A stretch of DNA of 64,000 bases from Streptomyces griseofuscus (GCF_014673495.1 NZ_CP051006.1:6386001-6450000); one strand, 5' to 3'; positions 9,012 to 17,850 are shown, numbered from the stretch's first letter. Translations and numbers: made by a program. The notes: a model not told the origin generated them from the letters alone.

Positions 9012-10223
9012 ATGAAGACGATCGACGAACTTCTCGCCGACGGCGTAAGCGGCAAGCGGGTCTTCGTCCGCGCCGACCTCAATGTGCCGCTGGCCGACGG
9101 GACGATCACCGACGACGGCCGCATCCGCGCCGTGCTGCCCACCGTCAAGGCGCTCGCCGACGCGGGCGCCAAGGTGATCGTCGCCTCGCACCTGGGCCGC
9201 CCCAAGGGCGCCCCGGACCCCGCCTTCTCGCTGCTGCCCGCCGCCGAGCGCCTCGGTGAACTGCTCGGCGCCCCGGTCGCCTTCGCCGAGGACACGGTCG
9301 GCCCCGCCGCCCATGACGCCGTCGACGGCCTTCAGCCCGGCCAGGTCGCCGTCATCGAGAACCTGCGTTTCAACCCCGGCGAGACCTCCAAGGACGACGC
9401 CGAGCGCGGCGAGTTCGCGGACCGACTGGCCGCCCTCGCCGATGTGTACGTCGGCGACGGCTTCGGCGCCGTGCATCGCAAGCACGCCTCCGTCTACGAC
9501 CTTCCGGCCCGGCTGCCGCACTACGCCGGCTACCTCATCGCCACCGAGGTCGGCGTCCTGAGGAAGCTCACCGAGGACGTCAAGCGCCCCTACGTCGTCG
9601 CGCTCGGCGGTGCCAAGGTCTCCGACAAGCTCGCCGTCATCGACCAGCTGCTCGGCAAGGCCGACCGGCTGCTCATCGGCGGCGGCATGGCCTACACCTT
9701 CCTCAAGGCCAAGGGCTACGAGGTCGGCATCTCCCTCCTCCAGGAGGACCAGATCCCGGCCGTCACCGAGTACATGGAGCGCGCCGAGAAGCTCGGCGTG
9801 GAACTGCTGCTCCCCGTCGACGTCCTGGTCTCCCGGGAGTTCCCGGACCTGAAGACCAAGGCGCCGAGCCAGTACAACACCGTCGACGCGGACAAGATCC
9901 CCGCCGACCAGGAGGGCCTGGACATCGGCCCGAAGACCCGGGAGCTGTACGCCTCGAAGCTCGCCGACGCCCAGACCGTGTTCTGGAACGGACCCATGGG
10001 CGTCTTCGAGCACCCGGACTACGCCGAGGGCACCAAGGCGGTCGCCCGGGCGCTCGTAGACTCGAACGGTTTCACCGTCGTCGGCGGCGGTGACTCCGCC
10101 GCGGCCGTGCGCACGCTCGGCTTCGACGAGAACGCATTCGGCCACATCTCGACCGGTGGCGGCGCCTCCCTCGAATACCTCGAGGGCAAGACGCTTCCCG
10201 GTCTCGCCGCACTGGAGGACTGA
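9012..10223 (+). CDS. pgk: Phosphoglycerate kinase
   Basis: Pgk transfers the acyl phosphate of 1,3-bisphosphoglycerate to ADP. The 403-aa product has the PGK signature KRVFVRADLNVPL near residue 15, the substrate-binding SHLGRPKGAPD and ENLRFNPGE, and the nucleotide-binding C-terminal FVVGGGDSAAAV-type loop (TVVGGGDSAA) and STGGGASLEYLEG. The ATG at 9012 was preferred over an in-frame upstream ATG at 8898 because PGK normally begins with this MKTIDEL-like N-terminus and AGGAG sits just before it. tpiA follows after 6 bases. Confidence 0.98.
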   Translation: MKTIDELLADGVSGKRVFVRADLNVPLADGTITDDGRIRAVLPTVKALADAGAKVIVASHLGRPKGAPDPAFSLLPAAERLGELLGAPVAFAEDTVGPAAHDAVDGLQPGQVAVIENLRFNPGETSKDDAERGEFADRLAALADVYVGDGFGAVHRKHASVYDLPARLPHYAGYLIATEVGVLRKLTEDVKRPYVVALGGAKVSDKLAVIDQLLGKADRLLIGGGMAYTFLKAKGYEVGISLLQEDQIPAVTEYMERAEKLGVELLLPVDVLVSREFPDLKTKAPSQYNTVDADKIPADQEGLDIGPKTRELYASKLADAQTVFWNGPMGVFEHPDYAEGTKAVARALVDSNGFTVVGGGDSAAAVRTLGFDENAFGHISTGGGASLEYLEGKTLPGLAALED

Positions 10224-10229
10224 CCCCGT

Positions 10230-11006
10230 ATGACCACCCGCACGCCGCTGATGGCGGGCAACTGGAAGATGAACCTCAACCACCTCGAGGCCATCGCCCA
10301 CGTCCAGAAGCTCGCCTTCGCCCTGGCCGACAAGGACTACGAGGCCGTCGAGGTCGCCGTCCTGCCGCCCTTCACCGACCTGCGCTCCGTACAGACCCTG
10401 GTCGACGGCGACAAGCTCAAGATCAAGTACGGCGCCCAGGACATCTCGCAGCACGACTCCGGTGCCTACACCGGCGAGATCTCCGGCCCGATGCTGTCCA
10501 AGCTGAAGTGCGCCTACGTGGTCATCGGCCACTCCGAGCGCCGCCAGTACCACGCCGAGACCGACGAGATCGTCAACGCCAAGGTCAAGGCCGCCTACAA
10601 GCACGGCCTGACCCCGATCCTGTGCGTCGGCGAGGAACTGGACGTCCGCGAGGCGGGCAACCACGTCGCCCACACCCTCGCCCAGGTCGAGGGCGGTCTC
10701 AAGGACCTCCCGGCCGAGCAGGCCGAGACGATCGTGATCGCCTACGAGCCCGTGTGGGCCATCGGCACCGGCAAGGTCTGCGGCGCCGACGACGCCCAGG
10801 AGGTCTGCGCCGCCATCCGCGCCAAGCTCGCCGAGCTGTACTCCCAGGACGTGGCCGACCAGGTCCGCATCCAGTACGGCGGCTCCGTGAAGTCGGGCAA
10901 TGTCGCCGAGATCATGGCCAAGGCCGACATCGACGGCGCCCTGGTCGGCGGCGCCTCGCTGGACACCGACGAGTTCGTCAAGATCGTGCGCTTTCGCGAT
11001 CAGTGA
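10230..11006 (+). CDS. tpiA: Triosephosphate isomerase
   Basis: TpiA interconverts dihydroxyacetone phosphate and glyceraldehyde-3-phosphate. The 258-aa TIM barrel has the expected N-terminus MAGNWKMNLNH (catalytic Asn/Lys), the catalytic His in GHSERRQYHAE and the catalytic Glu in AYEPVWAIGTG, plus the phosphate-binding YGGSVKSGN and GGASLD loops. It begins 6 bases after the pgk stop, so both are almost certainly on one mRNA. secG follows 119 bases later. Confidence 0.98.
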   Translation: MTTRTPLMAGNWKMNLNHLEAIAHVQKLAFALADKDYEAVEVAVLPPFTDLRSVQTLVDGDKLKIKYGAQDISQHDSGAYTGEISGPMLSKLKCAYVVIGHSERRQYHAETDEIVNAKVKAAYKHGLTPILCVGEELDVREAGNHVAHTLAQVEGGLKDLPAEQAETIVIAYEPVWAIGTGKVCGADDAQEVCAAIRAKLAELYSQDVADQVRIQYGGSVKSGNVAEIMAKADIDGALVGGASLDTDEFVKIVRFRDQ

Positions 11007-11125
11007 CGGGTCGGCTACGCCATCCATGAGTAGGCGGTAGCCGCGATACGTCGTACTCTTGCGGGGGCACGGCCCAGGTGCTGTGCCCCCGTCGTCCATC
11101 CGAATCCGAGGAAGTTGGTCCAGCC

Positions 11126-11362
11126 GTGGTTTTGGGGTTCTCGATCGCCCTGATCGTCTTCAGCCTGCTGCTGATGCTGCTGGTGCTGATGCACAAGGGA
11201 AAGGGCGGCGGTCTCTCCGACATGTTCGGTGGCGGCATGCAGTCCTCCGTCGGTGGCTCCTCGGTCGCCGAGCGCAACCTCGACCGGATCACCGTCGTGA
11301 TCGGCGTGCTGTGGATCGCGTGCATCGTGGTCCTCGGCATCCTGATGAAGACGAACAGCTGA
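11126..11362 (+). CDS. secG: Preprotein translocase subunit SecG
   Basis: SecG is the small third subunit of the SecYEG protein-export channel. The 78-aa protein has two membrane helices (LGFSIALIVFSLLLMLLVLM and ITVVIGVLWIACIVVLGILM) flanking the glycine-rich cytosolic loop KGKGGGLSDMFGGGMQSS with the conserved DMFGG. The start is taken as the GTG at 11126 preceded by GAGGAAG; this places the first helix at the N-terminus as in the family, whereas an upstream in-frame start would add 16 charged residues. Linkage of tpiA and secG is common in actinobacteria. Confidence 0.93.
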   Translation: MVLGFSIALIVFSLLLMLLVLMHKGKGGGLSDMFGGGMQSSVGGSSVAERNLDRITVVIGVLWIACIVVLGILMKTNS

Positions 11363-11518
11363 TCCCGGCCTTCCAGGCACACTCATTCCGTACGTTGAGC
11401 CCCATGTTCGGTACGCGCTCCCGAGCGCGGCCTATCATGGGGCTTGCGTCTGGGCGCGGGGGCGGTAACTCCCATCACTGGACGCGCGTTGGGCCTTACG
11501 TAGACTGAGGCGCTCGCA

Positions 11519-11545
11519 GCGAAGCGGTACGCCGACTCGCTTCGC
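11519..11545 (+). promoter_or_regulatory. Inverted repeat in the leader of the RbpA-family gene
   Basis: GCGAAGCG (11519-11526) is exactly complementary to CGCTTCGC (11538-11545) with an 11-base spacer. It lies just after a plausible -10 hexamer TAGACT (11501-11506) and 28 bases before the GTG start, so it would form a hairpin in the 5' leader or serve as an operator. The promoter assignment is inference; no good -35 was seen. Confidence 0.45.
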
Positions 11546-11572
11546 GGCACCATCACGCAGGGAGTTACGACC

Positions 11573-11908
11573 GTGGCAAGTGGCAACGCGATCCGAGGAA
11601 GCCGGGTCGGGGCGGGGCCGATGGGCGAGGCCGAGCGCGGCGAGTCCGCACCGCGGCTGCGCATCTCCTTCTGGTGCTCCAACGGGCACGAGACCCAGCC
11701 GAGCTTCGCCAGCGACGCACAGGTCCCCGACACCTGGGACTGCCCGCGCTGTGGCTTTCCGGCCGGCCAGGACCGGGACAACCCGCCGGACCCGCCGCGC
11801 ACCGAGCCGTACAAGACGCACCTCGCGTATGTACGGGAGCGGCGCAGCGACGCGGACGGCGAGGCGATCCTCGCCGAGGCACTCGCCAAACTGCGCGGCG
11901 AGATCTAG
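11573..11908 (+). CDS. RbpA-family RNA polymerase-binding protein
   Basis: RbpA is an actinobacterial protein that binds RNA polymerase and the housekeeping sigma factor and stabilises promoter complexes. The 111-aa product has the family layout: a variable N-terminal tail with a basic start (IRGSRVGAGPM), a central zinc-binding core (FWCSNGHETQPSF ... WDCPRCGFPAG), a linker, then a C-terminal sigma-interacting helix pair (THLAYVRERRSDADGEAILAEAL). Streptomyces genomes carry more than one member; this one is rather divergent in the tail, so it is probably the paralogue rather than the main RbpA. The GTG start is preceded by GGGAG. A strong terminator follows 10 bases after the stop. Confidence 0.82.
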   Translation: MASGNAIRGSRVGAGPMGEAERGESAPRLRISFWCSNGHETQPSFASDAQVPDTWDCPRCGFPAGQDRDNPPDPPRTEPYKTHLAYVRERRSDADGEAILAEALAKLRGEI

Positions 11909-11917
11909 ACGTTGAGC

Positions 11918-11947
11918 CCGGCCGGGCACCCTCGGGTGCCTGGCCGG
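11918..11947 (+). terminator. Hairpin terminator after the RbpA-family gene
   Basis: CCGGCCGGGCACC (11918-11930) pairs with GGTGCCTGGCCGG (11935-11947) across a CTCG tetraloop with a single G-U pair. It starts 10 bases after the stop codon. Confidence 0.85.
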
Positions 11948-12031
11948 AGCCGTATCCGCGGCTCGCTCCCGATCGATTGTCAGTGGCACCCTCTACGGTT
12001 CTCGTGAAGGCGACGACCGCGAGGGGGAGTT

Positions 12032-13297
12032 GTGACGACGGTGGCGGGGGAGTTGCGGGCGCCCGCGTGGCGCGGGGGCTTCGGGCGGCTGTGGAGTGCC
12101 GCCGTGCTGTCCCGCTTCGGTGACGCGCTGCGCACCGCCGCCCTGCCGCTGCTCGCCGCCTCGCTGACCGACCGGCCCCTGCTCATTGCCTCCGTGACCG
12201 CCTGCGGCTATCTGCCCTGGATCCTCTTCGGGTTGTGCGGCGGGGCGATCGCCGACCGGGTCGACCAGCGGCGCGCCATGTGGACCGTGGACACGGTACG
12301 AGGGGTGCTGGTCGCCGCCTTCGCGGTGGCCGTGGCCCTCGGACACGCCTCGATCGTGCTGCTCGTCGCGCTGGCCTTCACCCTGACCACGCTCCAGACC
12401 CTCTTCGACAACGCCTCCACCGCCCTGCTGCCCGCCCTGGTCGGCCCCGAGGCTCTCGGCAGTGCCAATGCCCGGCTGATGACCGGCCAGAAGATCGCGG
12501 GCGGGCTGTTCGGAGCGCCCCTCGTACCGGTGCTGCTCGCCGCGGGGGCCGCCGCGCCCTTCCTGGCCGACGCGGGCACCTTCCTGCTGGCCGCCGCGCT
12601 GGTCGCCTCCCTGCGTACCGGTGCGCCCGAGCGGGCCCCGAGACCGGCGGGCAGCACCCTGCGCCGGGAGATCGCCGCCGGGGTGCGCACCCTGTGGCAG
12701 GACCGGCCGCTGCGCGGACTGTGCGCCGCCACGGCGTTGTGCAACATCGGCATGGGCGCCCTGATCGCCACCCTGGTCGTGCTCGTGACCGGCTGGCTGC
12801 ACGCGGGCACCGCCGGCTATGCGGCGGTCACCACCGCGTACACCGTCGGCGGCCTGGCCGGGGGTGCGCTGAACCGGCGGCTCATGGCCGCGCTGGGCCC
12901 GGTGCGCACTATCCTGCTCGCCGGTACGGCACAGACCGTGACGCTCGTCGTCATGGGCTCCGTGCCCAGCCTGACCGCCCTGGTGGCGGCCATGGCGGCC
13001 TTCGGGTTCATGGGGATGCTGTGGAACGTCACCAGCACCACCCTGATGCAGCAGCGCGCTCCCGCCGGCGCCCTCGGCCGGGTCAGCTCCGCCTTCCGCA
13101 CCCTGGGCGTCGCCGGAGCCCCGCTGGGCGCCCTGCTCGGCGGGGCCGCGGCCACCGCCTGGGGCCGGGGCACACCGGCCCTTTTCGCGGCCGCCTTCTT
13201 CGTCCTCTCCGTCCTCGCGCTCATACCGGTCGCCCGGCCGGACGCACCCGTCGCCGCGCCGGGGGACGGCGCCACGACGGCTCGCGTCCCCGGGTGA
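12032..13297 (+). CDS. Major facilitator superfamily transporter
   Basis: A 421-aa integral membrane protein with about twelve hydrophobic segments and the motif A loop between helices 2 and 3 (GGAIADRVDQRRAM), which defines MFS proton-coupled transporters. It resembles the drug-efflux branch that also includes macrolide exporters (enterobactin-exporter-like). The substrate cannot be deduced. The GTG start at 12032 follows the strong ribosome site GAGGGGGAG. It lies alone between the terminator of the RbpA-family gene and pgi, from which it is separated by 52 bases. Confidence 0.8.
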   Translation: MTTVAGELRAPAWRGGFGRLWSAAVLSRFGDALRTAALPLLAASLTDRPLLIASVTACGYLPWILFGLCGGAIADRVDQRRAMWTVDTVRGVLVAAFAVAVALGHASIVLLVALAFTLTTLQTLFDNASTALLPALVGPEALGSANARLMTGQKIAGGLFGAPLVPVLLAAGAAAPFLADAGTFLLAAALVASLRTGAPERAPRPAGSTLRREIAAGVRTLWQDRPLRGLCAATALCNIGMGALIATLVVLVTGWLHAGTAGYAAVTTAYTVGGLAGGALNRRLMAALGPVRTILLAGTAQTVTLVVMGSVPSLTALVAAMAAFGFMGMLWNVTSTTLMQQRAPAGALGRVSSAFRTLGVAGAPLGALLGGAAATAWGRGTPALFAAAFFVLSVLALIPVARPDAPVAAPGDGATTARVPG

Positions 13298-13349
13298 TCA
13301 ATTAGGTTGGAACCGCTGGGACAGGCACGAAAGAAGGCGGAAGTCGGAA

Positions 13350-15002
13350 ATGAACGCAGACGGCCGTACCAGGCTCAACCAGACGCCCGAGTGGACCGCT
13401 CTCGCCAAGCACCGGGAGGAGCTGGCCGACACCCATCTGAGGGAGCTGTTCGCCGCCGACCCCGGGCGCGGCACCGGGTACACGCTGCGGGTCGGCGACC
13501 TCCACATCGACTACAGCAAGCACCTGGTCACCGGCGAGACGCTGCGGCTGCTGCGCGAGCTGGCCGCGGCGACGGACGTGTTCGGGCTGCGGGACGCCAT
13601 GTTCCGCGGCGAGAAGATCAACGTCACCGAGGACCGTGCGGTGCTGCACACCGCGCTGCGCGCGCCCCGGGACGCGGTGATCGAAGTCGACGGCGAGAAC
13701 GTGGTGCCCAAGGTGCACGCCGTCCTCGACAAGATGAGCGACTTCGCGCAGCGGGTGCGCTCCGGTGCCTGGACCGGCCACACCGGCAAGCGGATCCGCA
13801 ATGTCGTCAACATCGGTATCGGCGGCTCCGACCTCGGGCCCGCGATGGCGTACGAGGTGCTCCGCAGCTTCGCCGACCGCGATCTGACGGTCCGTTTCGT
13901 GTCGAATGTGGACGGCGCGGATCTGCACGAGGCCACCCGCGAACTGGACCCGGCCGAGACGCTGTTCATCATCGCCTCCAAGACCTTCACCACCATCGAG
14001 ACGATCACCAACGCCACCTCCGCGCGCACCTGGCTGCTGCACGCGCTCGGTGACGACGCCGCGGTGGCCAGGCACTTCGTGGCGCTGTCCACCAACGCGG
14101 AGAAGGTCACCGAGTTCGGTATCGACCCGGACAACATGTTCGAGTTCTGGGACTGGGTCGGCGGCCGCTACTCGTACGACTCCGCGATCGGCCTCTCCCT
14201 GATGATCGCCATCGGCCCGGACCGGTTCCGGGAGATGCTGGACGGCTTCCGGCTGATGGACGATCACTTCCGCACCGCGCCCGCCGAGGCCAACGCCCCG
14301 CTGCTGCTGGGCCTGCTGGGCATCTGGTACGGCAACTTCCATGACGCCCAGTCGCACGCCGTACTGCCGTACAGCCACTACCTGTCCAAGTTCACCGCCT
14401 ATCTCCAGCAGCTGGACATGGAGTCCAACGGCAAGTCGGTGGCGCGGGACGGCAAGCAGGTCGACTGGGGGACCGGGCCGGTCGTGTGGGGCACGCCGGG
14501 CACCAACGGGCAGCACGCGTACTACCAGTTGATCCACCAGGGCACCAAGCTGATCCCGGCCGACTTCATCGGCTTCGCCGAGCCGGTGGCCGAGCTGAGC
14601 GGCGAACTGAAGGCGCAGCACGACCTGTTGATGGCCAACTTCTTCGCCCAGACCCAGGCGCTGGCCTTCGGCAAGACGGCCGAGGAGGTCCGCGCGGAGG
14701 GCGTGCCCGAGGAGCTGGTGCCGCACAAGACCTTCCAGGGCAACCGGCCCACCACCACCGTCCTGGCCAGGGAGCTGACCCCGTCCGTGCTGGGCCAGCT
14801 GATCTCCTTGTACGAGCACAAGGTGTTCGTCCAGGGCGCCGTGTGGAACATCGACTCCTTCGACCAGTGGGGCGTGGAGCTGGGCAAGGTCCTCGCCAAG
14901 CGCGTCGAACCGGCCCTCACCGAGGGCGCGGAGGTCCCCGGCCTCGACGCCTCGACCAAGGCGCTGGTCGCCACGTACCGGGAGTTGCGCGGCCGTAGCT
15001 GA
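13350..15002 (+). CDS. pgi: Glucose-6-phosphate isomerase
   Basis: Pgi interconverts glucose-6-phosphate and fructose-6-phosphate. The 550-aa length matches the classical family. Signatures include VVNIGIGGSDLGPAM near residue 155, the KTFTTIET phosphate loop near 212, the family pattern GGRYSYDSAIGLSL (with catalytic Arg) and the catalytic-His/Lys region NFFAQTQALAFGK onward to DQWGVELGK near the end. The gene sits between the glycolytic cluster and the pentose phosphate operon, and supplies the branch point between them. It is followed by a hairpin at 15018. Confidence 0.98.
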   Translation: MNADGRTRLNQTPEWTALAKHREELADTHLRELFAADPGRGTGYTLRVGDLHIDYSKHLVTGETLRLLRELAAATDVFGLRDAMFRGEKINVTEDRAVLHTALRAPRDAVIEVDGENVVPKVHAVLDKMSDFAQRVRSGAWTGHTGKRIRNVVNIGIGGSDLGPAMAYEVLRSFADRDLTVRFVSNVDGADLHEATRELDPAETLFIIASKTFTTIETITNATSARTWLLHALGDDAAVARHFVALSTNAEKVTEFGIDPDNMFEFWDWVGGRYSYDSAIGLSLMIAIGPDRFREMLDGFRLMDDHFRTAPAEANAPLLLGLLGIWYGNFHDAQSHAVLPYSHYLSKFTAYLQQLDMESNGKSVARDGKQVDWGTGPVVWGTPGTNGQHAYYQLIHQGTKLIPADFIGFAEPVAELSGELKAQHDLLMANFFAQTQALAFGKTAEEVRAEGVPEELVPHKTFQGNRPTTTVLARELTPSVLGQLISLYEHKVFVQGAVWNIDSFDQWGVELGKVLAKRVEPALTEGAEVPGLDASTKALVATYRELRGRS

Positions 15003-15017
15003 CAAGAGCGGGGAGCA

Positions 15018-15051
15018 CGGGGCACCGGGCGGTCCGCCGGCCGGTGTCCCG
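15018..15051 (+). terminator. Hairpin after pgi
   Basis: CGGGGCACCGG (15018-15028) pairs with CCGGTGTCCCG (15041-15051), with one G-U pair and a 12-base loop. It lacks a U tract, as is usual in high-GC actinobacteria. Confidence 0.6.
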
Positions 15052-15095
15052 TACACTCCGATGATCATGAAAAATGCTACTCGGGGGAGTGCGCA

Positions 15096-15875
15096 GTGGC
15101 ACGGGGGAACGGGACGCGGAGCGCCCGGGGCGATCGCAACTATCTGAAGGCCCATCACGCGGCCTGGGCGGTGTTCCATCCCGCCTGGATACCGGAACCG
15201 CTCGATCCGGGCGTCGAACAGCTCAAGCGGATCCGGGTGGCCGCGGGCACGGTCGCCGCCGTCGGCGTCTACACCTTCGTGGAGGGCGGCTTCGCCGTCA
15301 CGGAGATGCTGGAGAACCTGCTGGTCGCCTGCGGGGTCCTGCTGGTGATCGCCCCGCTGACGGTCGGCGTGATGCTGTGGATCTGGCGGCGCGGTGGCAG
15401 CCTGCGCACCCTGCGGCCGCCGCTGCTGCGCGCCCTGGGACTGCTGCTCACCTTCGTGGCCGCGGCCGCCCTGACCCTGTTCCTGCTCCAGAACAGCAGC
15501 CGGACGGACATGGGACTGCTGATCCTTCCGGCGGGTCTGCTGACGCTGTGGCTGGTCTGGTTCGTCGGTGCCGGGGCCCTGCGCGTCACCGGGAACTTCT
15601 TCGGCACGGCCGCCGTGCACCGGGGTCTGCCGCCGCTGCTCGCCATCGTCACCACCTGGCTGATGGCCCTGCCCGACCTGTTCACCGGTGATCTGCACGG
15701 CCTCGGGCTCACCCTCGGCATCGTCTTCATCCTCGGCGCCCCGCTGACGGTCACCGGTATCGCGCTGTACGAACTGGCCGTCCTGAAGCGGCGGTTCGGC
15801 ATACGGTTGGCGGACCATCCGTCGCTGCACCTCGGCCGGACACCGTACGACCCCCGGTACTCGTACGGCCGCTGA
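15096..15875 (+). CDS. Multi-pass membrane protein of unknown function
   Basis: A 259-aa protein with a basic N-terminus and about six hydrophobic segments (for example VTEMLENLLVACGVLLVIAP, LLLTFVAAAALTLFLL, LLTLWLVWFVGAGAL, LGIVFILGAPLTVTGIALY). I do not recognise a family motif. The start is the GTG at 15096 behind CGGGGGA. The C-terminal 35 residues are soluble and Arg/Tyr-rich (TPYDPRYSYGR). It follows pgi on the same strand but after a hairpin, and converges on pgl across a strong bidirectional terminator. Confidence 0.65.
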   Translation: MARGNGTRSARGDRNYLKAHHAAWAVFHPAWIPEPLDPGVEQLKRIRVAAGTVAAVGVYTFVEGGFAVTEMLENLLVACGVLLVIAPLTVGVMLWIWRRGGSLRTLRPPLLRALGLLLTFVAAAALTLFLLQNSSRTDMGLLILPAGLLTLWLVWFVGAGALRVTGNFFGTAAVHRGLPPLLAIVTTWLMALPDLFTGDLHGLGLTLGIVFILGAPLTVTGIALYELAVLKRRFGIRLADHPSLHLGRTPYDPRYSYGR

Positions 15876-15886
15876 GCCCCGAAACG

Positions 15887-15921
15887 GGAGACGGCGGGGA
15901 ACATCGGCCCCCGCCGTCTCC
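15887..15921. terminator. Bidirectional hairpin terminator between convergent genes
   Basis: The 13-base arm GGAGACGGCGGGG (15887-15899) pairs exactly with CCCCGCCGTCTCC (15909-15921) across a 9-base loop. It sits between the converging membrane protein gene and pgl. Confidence 0.9.
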
Positions 15922-15943
15922 TCCGCCTACCCGTCGAGCGATG

Positions 15944-16726
15944 TCACGGGGACGCCGGCGGATACAGCGAGCGCGGCAGCTGGGAGGCCGCCGCCGAGTC
16001 CAGCAGCCACAGGGTGCGGCTCCGGCCGCGGGCGCCCGCCGCCGGGGCCTGGATCTCACCCGCGCCGGACAGCGCGATGGCCGCCGCCTCCGCCTTGTCC
16101 TCGCCCGCCGCGAGCAGCCAGACCTCACGGGCCGAGCGGATCGCGGGAAGGGTGAGCGAGATCCGGGTCGGCGGCGGCTTGGGCGCGCCGTGCACGCCCA
16201 CCACCGTGCGCTCGGTCTCCCGTACGGCCGGCAGCTCCGGGAAGAGCGAGGCCACATGGGTGTCCGGACCGACGCCCAGCATCAGCACGTCGAAGGTGGG
16301 TACCGAGCCGTGGTTCTCCGGCCCGGCCGCCTTCGCCAGCTCCGCCGCGTACGCCTCGGCCGCCGCCTCGACGTCCGTGCCGTACGGCCCGTCGGAGGCG
16401 GGCATGGCGTGCACGCGCGCCGGGTCCAGCGGGACGGAGTCCAGCAGGGCCGCGCGTGCCTGGGTGATATTGCGCTCCGGGTCGCCCTCGGGCAGATAGC
16501 GCTCGTCGCCCCACCACAGGTCGAGACGGGTCCAGTCCACGGCGTCCCGGGCCGGCGCCTGGGCCAGCGCGGCCAGCAGACCGTTACCGTTGCGGCCGCC
16601 GGTGAGGACCACGGACGCGGTGCCCCGGGAGGCCTGCGCGTCCACGATCTTCGTGATCAGGCGGGCCGCGGCGGCCTGGGCCATCAGCTCCTTGTCACGG
16701 TGGACGACCAGCTGAGGTGTGCTCAC
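15944..16726 (-). CDS. pgl: 6-phosphogluconolactonase
   Basis: Pgl (DevB type) hydrolyses 6-phosphogluconolactone, the second step of the oxidative pentose phosphate pathway. The 260-aa product has the family signatures LTGGRNGNGLLAAL, LWWGDERYLP(EGDPERN) and MLGVGPDTHVASLFP, with catalytic Asp/His region conserved. It starts at GTG 16726, which overlaps the opcA stop (GTGA), so it is the last gene of tkt-tal-zwf-opcA-pgl and is translationally coupled to opcA. Confidence 0.95.
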   Translation of the reverse strand: MSTPQLVVHRDKELMAQAAAARLITKIVDAQASRGTASVVLTGGRNGNGLLAALAQAPARDAVDWTRLDLWWGDERYLPEGDPERNITQARAALLDSVPLDPARVHAMPASDGPYGTDVEAAAEAYAAELAKAAGPENHGSVPTFDVLMLGVGPDTHVASLFPELPAVRETERTVVGVHGAPKPPPTRISLTLPAIRSAREVWLLAAGEDKAEAAAIALSGAGEIQAPAAGARGRSRTLWLLDSAAASQLPRSLYPPASP

Positions 16727-17850
16727 TTCGCCGACGCCTTCCTGGAGGGTGCCTTCTTCGCGGCCCGGGACGACGTCGCCTTCTTCGCGGGCGTCTTGGC
16801 CGCCTCGGCGGCGGCCGGCTGCGCCGCGTCCGGGGAAGCCGAACCCGAATCCGAGGTCGAACCCGAGTCCGAGGTCGAAGCCGAACCCGAAGCCGAACCC
16901 GGCTTCGAAGCCTCCTGCTCCGGGACCGCGTTCAACCGGTCCACCCCGTACCGCAGCGCCGCCGCATAGGTGTCGTCCGGGTCCAGCCGGCGCAGCTCCT
17001 CCGCGATCAGCTCGGCGGTGTCGCGCCGCTTGAGCGCCACCGCGCGGCCCGGCTGCCCCTTGATGGACAGCGTGGCCAGCGAGCCGTCCGCGCGGTCCAG
17101 GGTGATCGGGCCGCACGTGGTGTCCATGCGGACGCCGGTCAGACCGGGGCCCGCGGACGAAGACCGCCGTACCGGCACGTCCAGCCGGTCCGCGAGCCAC
17201 ATGGCCAGCAGCTCGCAGCTCGGGTTGAACGCCTCGCCCTCCACCTCGACCGCCTGCACCCGGCAGTCGACCTGGTCCAGGGCGGCCGCCAGCATCGAAC
17301 GCCAGGGCGTGATCCGGGTCCAGGACAGATCGGTGTCGCCGGGGGTGTAGGCGTCGGCGCGGGCCGTGAGTTCCCGCACCGGCTCCTCGGCGGTGTAGGT
17401 GTCGGTGACCCGGCGCTGGGCCAGCGCGCCCAGCGGGTCCTTCGCCGGGTCCAGCGGGGCGTTCACCGGCCACCACACGACGACCGGGGCGTCCGGCAGC
17501 AGCAGCGGCAGCACGACCGAGTCGGCGTGCTGGGACACCTCGCCGTACAGCCGCAGTATGACGGTCTCGCCGGTGCCCGCTTCCGCGCCCACCCGTACCT
17601 CGGCGTCGAGGCGCGAGCTGGTGCGGTCGCGCGGGGTGCGGGAGATCCGCTTGATGACCACCAGCGTGCGCGAGGGGTGCTCGCGCGAGGCGTCGTTGGC
17701 GGCCTTCAGAGCGTCGTACGCGTTCTCCTCGTCGGTGACGATGACGAGGGTCAGGACCATGCCGACGGCGGGGGTGCCGATGTCCCGACGCCCCTGCACG
17801 AGCGCCTTGTTGATCTCGCCGGCGGTGGTGTCGGTCAGGTCGATCTTCAT
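16723..17850 (-). CDS. opcA: Glucose-6-phosphate dehydrogenase assembly protein OpcA
   Basis: OpcA is required for assembly and activity of glucose-6-phosphate dehydrogenase in cyanobacteria and is found next to zwf in actinobacteria. The first 310 residues match the family (MKIDLTDTTAGEINKAL, DAPVVVWWPVNAPLDPA, KRDTAELIAEELRRLDPDDTY). The last 60 residues are unusual: a Gly/Ser/Ala/Thr/Asp repeat (GSASGSASTSDSGS...) followed by a Lys/Ala/Ser/Arg tail (AKTPAKKATSSRAAKKAPSR). The repeat is encoded by near-tandem DNA at about 16838-16905. The ATG overlaps the zwf stop (ATGA). Confidence 0.94.
   Translation of the reverse strand: MKIDLTDTTAGEINKALVQGRRDIGTPAVGMVLTLVIVTDEENAYDALKAANDASREHPSRTLVVIKRISRTPRDRTSSRLDAEVRVGAEAGTGETVILRLYGEVSQHADSVVLPLLLPDAPVVVWWPVNAPLDPAKDPLGALAQRRVTDTYTAEEPVRELTARADAYTPGDTDLSWTRITPWRSMLAAALDQVDCRVQAVEVEGEAFNPSCELLAMWLADRLDVPVRRSSSAGPGLTGVRMDTTCGPITLDRADGSLATLSIKGQPGRAVALKRRDTAELIAEELRRLDPDDTYAAALRYGVDRLNAVPEQEASKPGSASGSASTSDSGSTSDSGSASPDAAQPAAAEAAKTPAKKATSSRAAKKAPSRKASAK

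Noticed and set aside
9009..11099. Long open frame (about 700 codons) antisense to pgk and tpiA
   Set aside because: Gly/Asp/Val/Leu-rich composition is the mirror image of GC-biased codons on the real strand; pgk and tpiA are unmistakable.
13302..15830. Antisense open frame of over 800 codons opposite pgi and the membrane protein
   Set aside because: Gln/Arg/Gly-rich low-quality protein with no motifs; caused by third-position GC bias in pgi.
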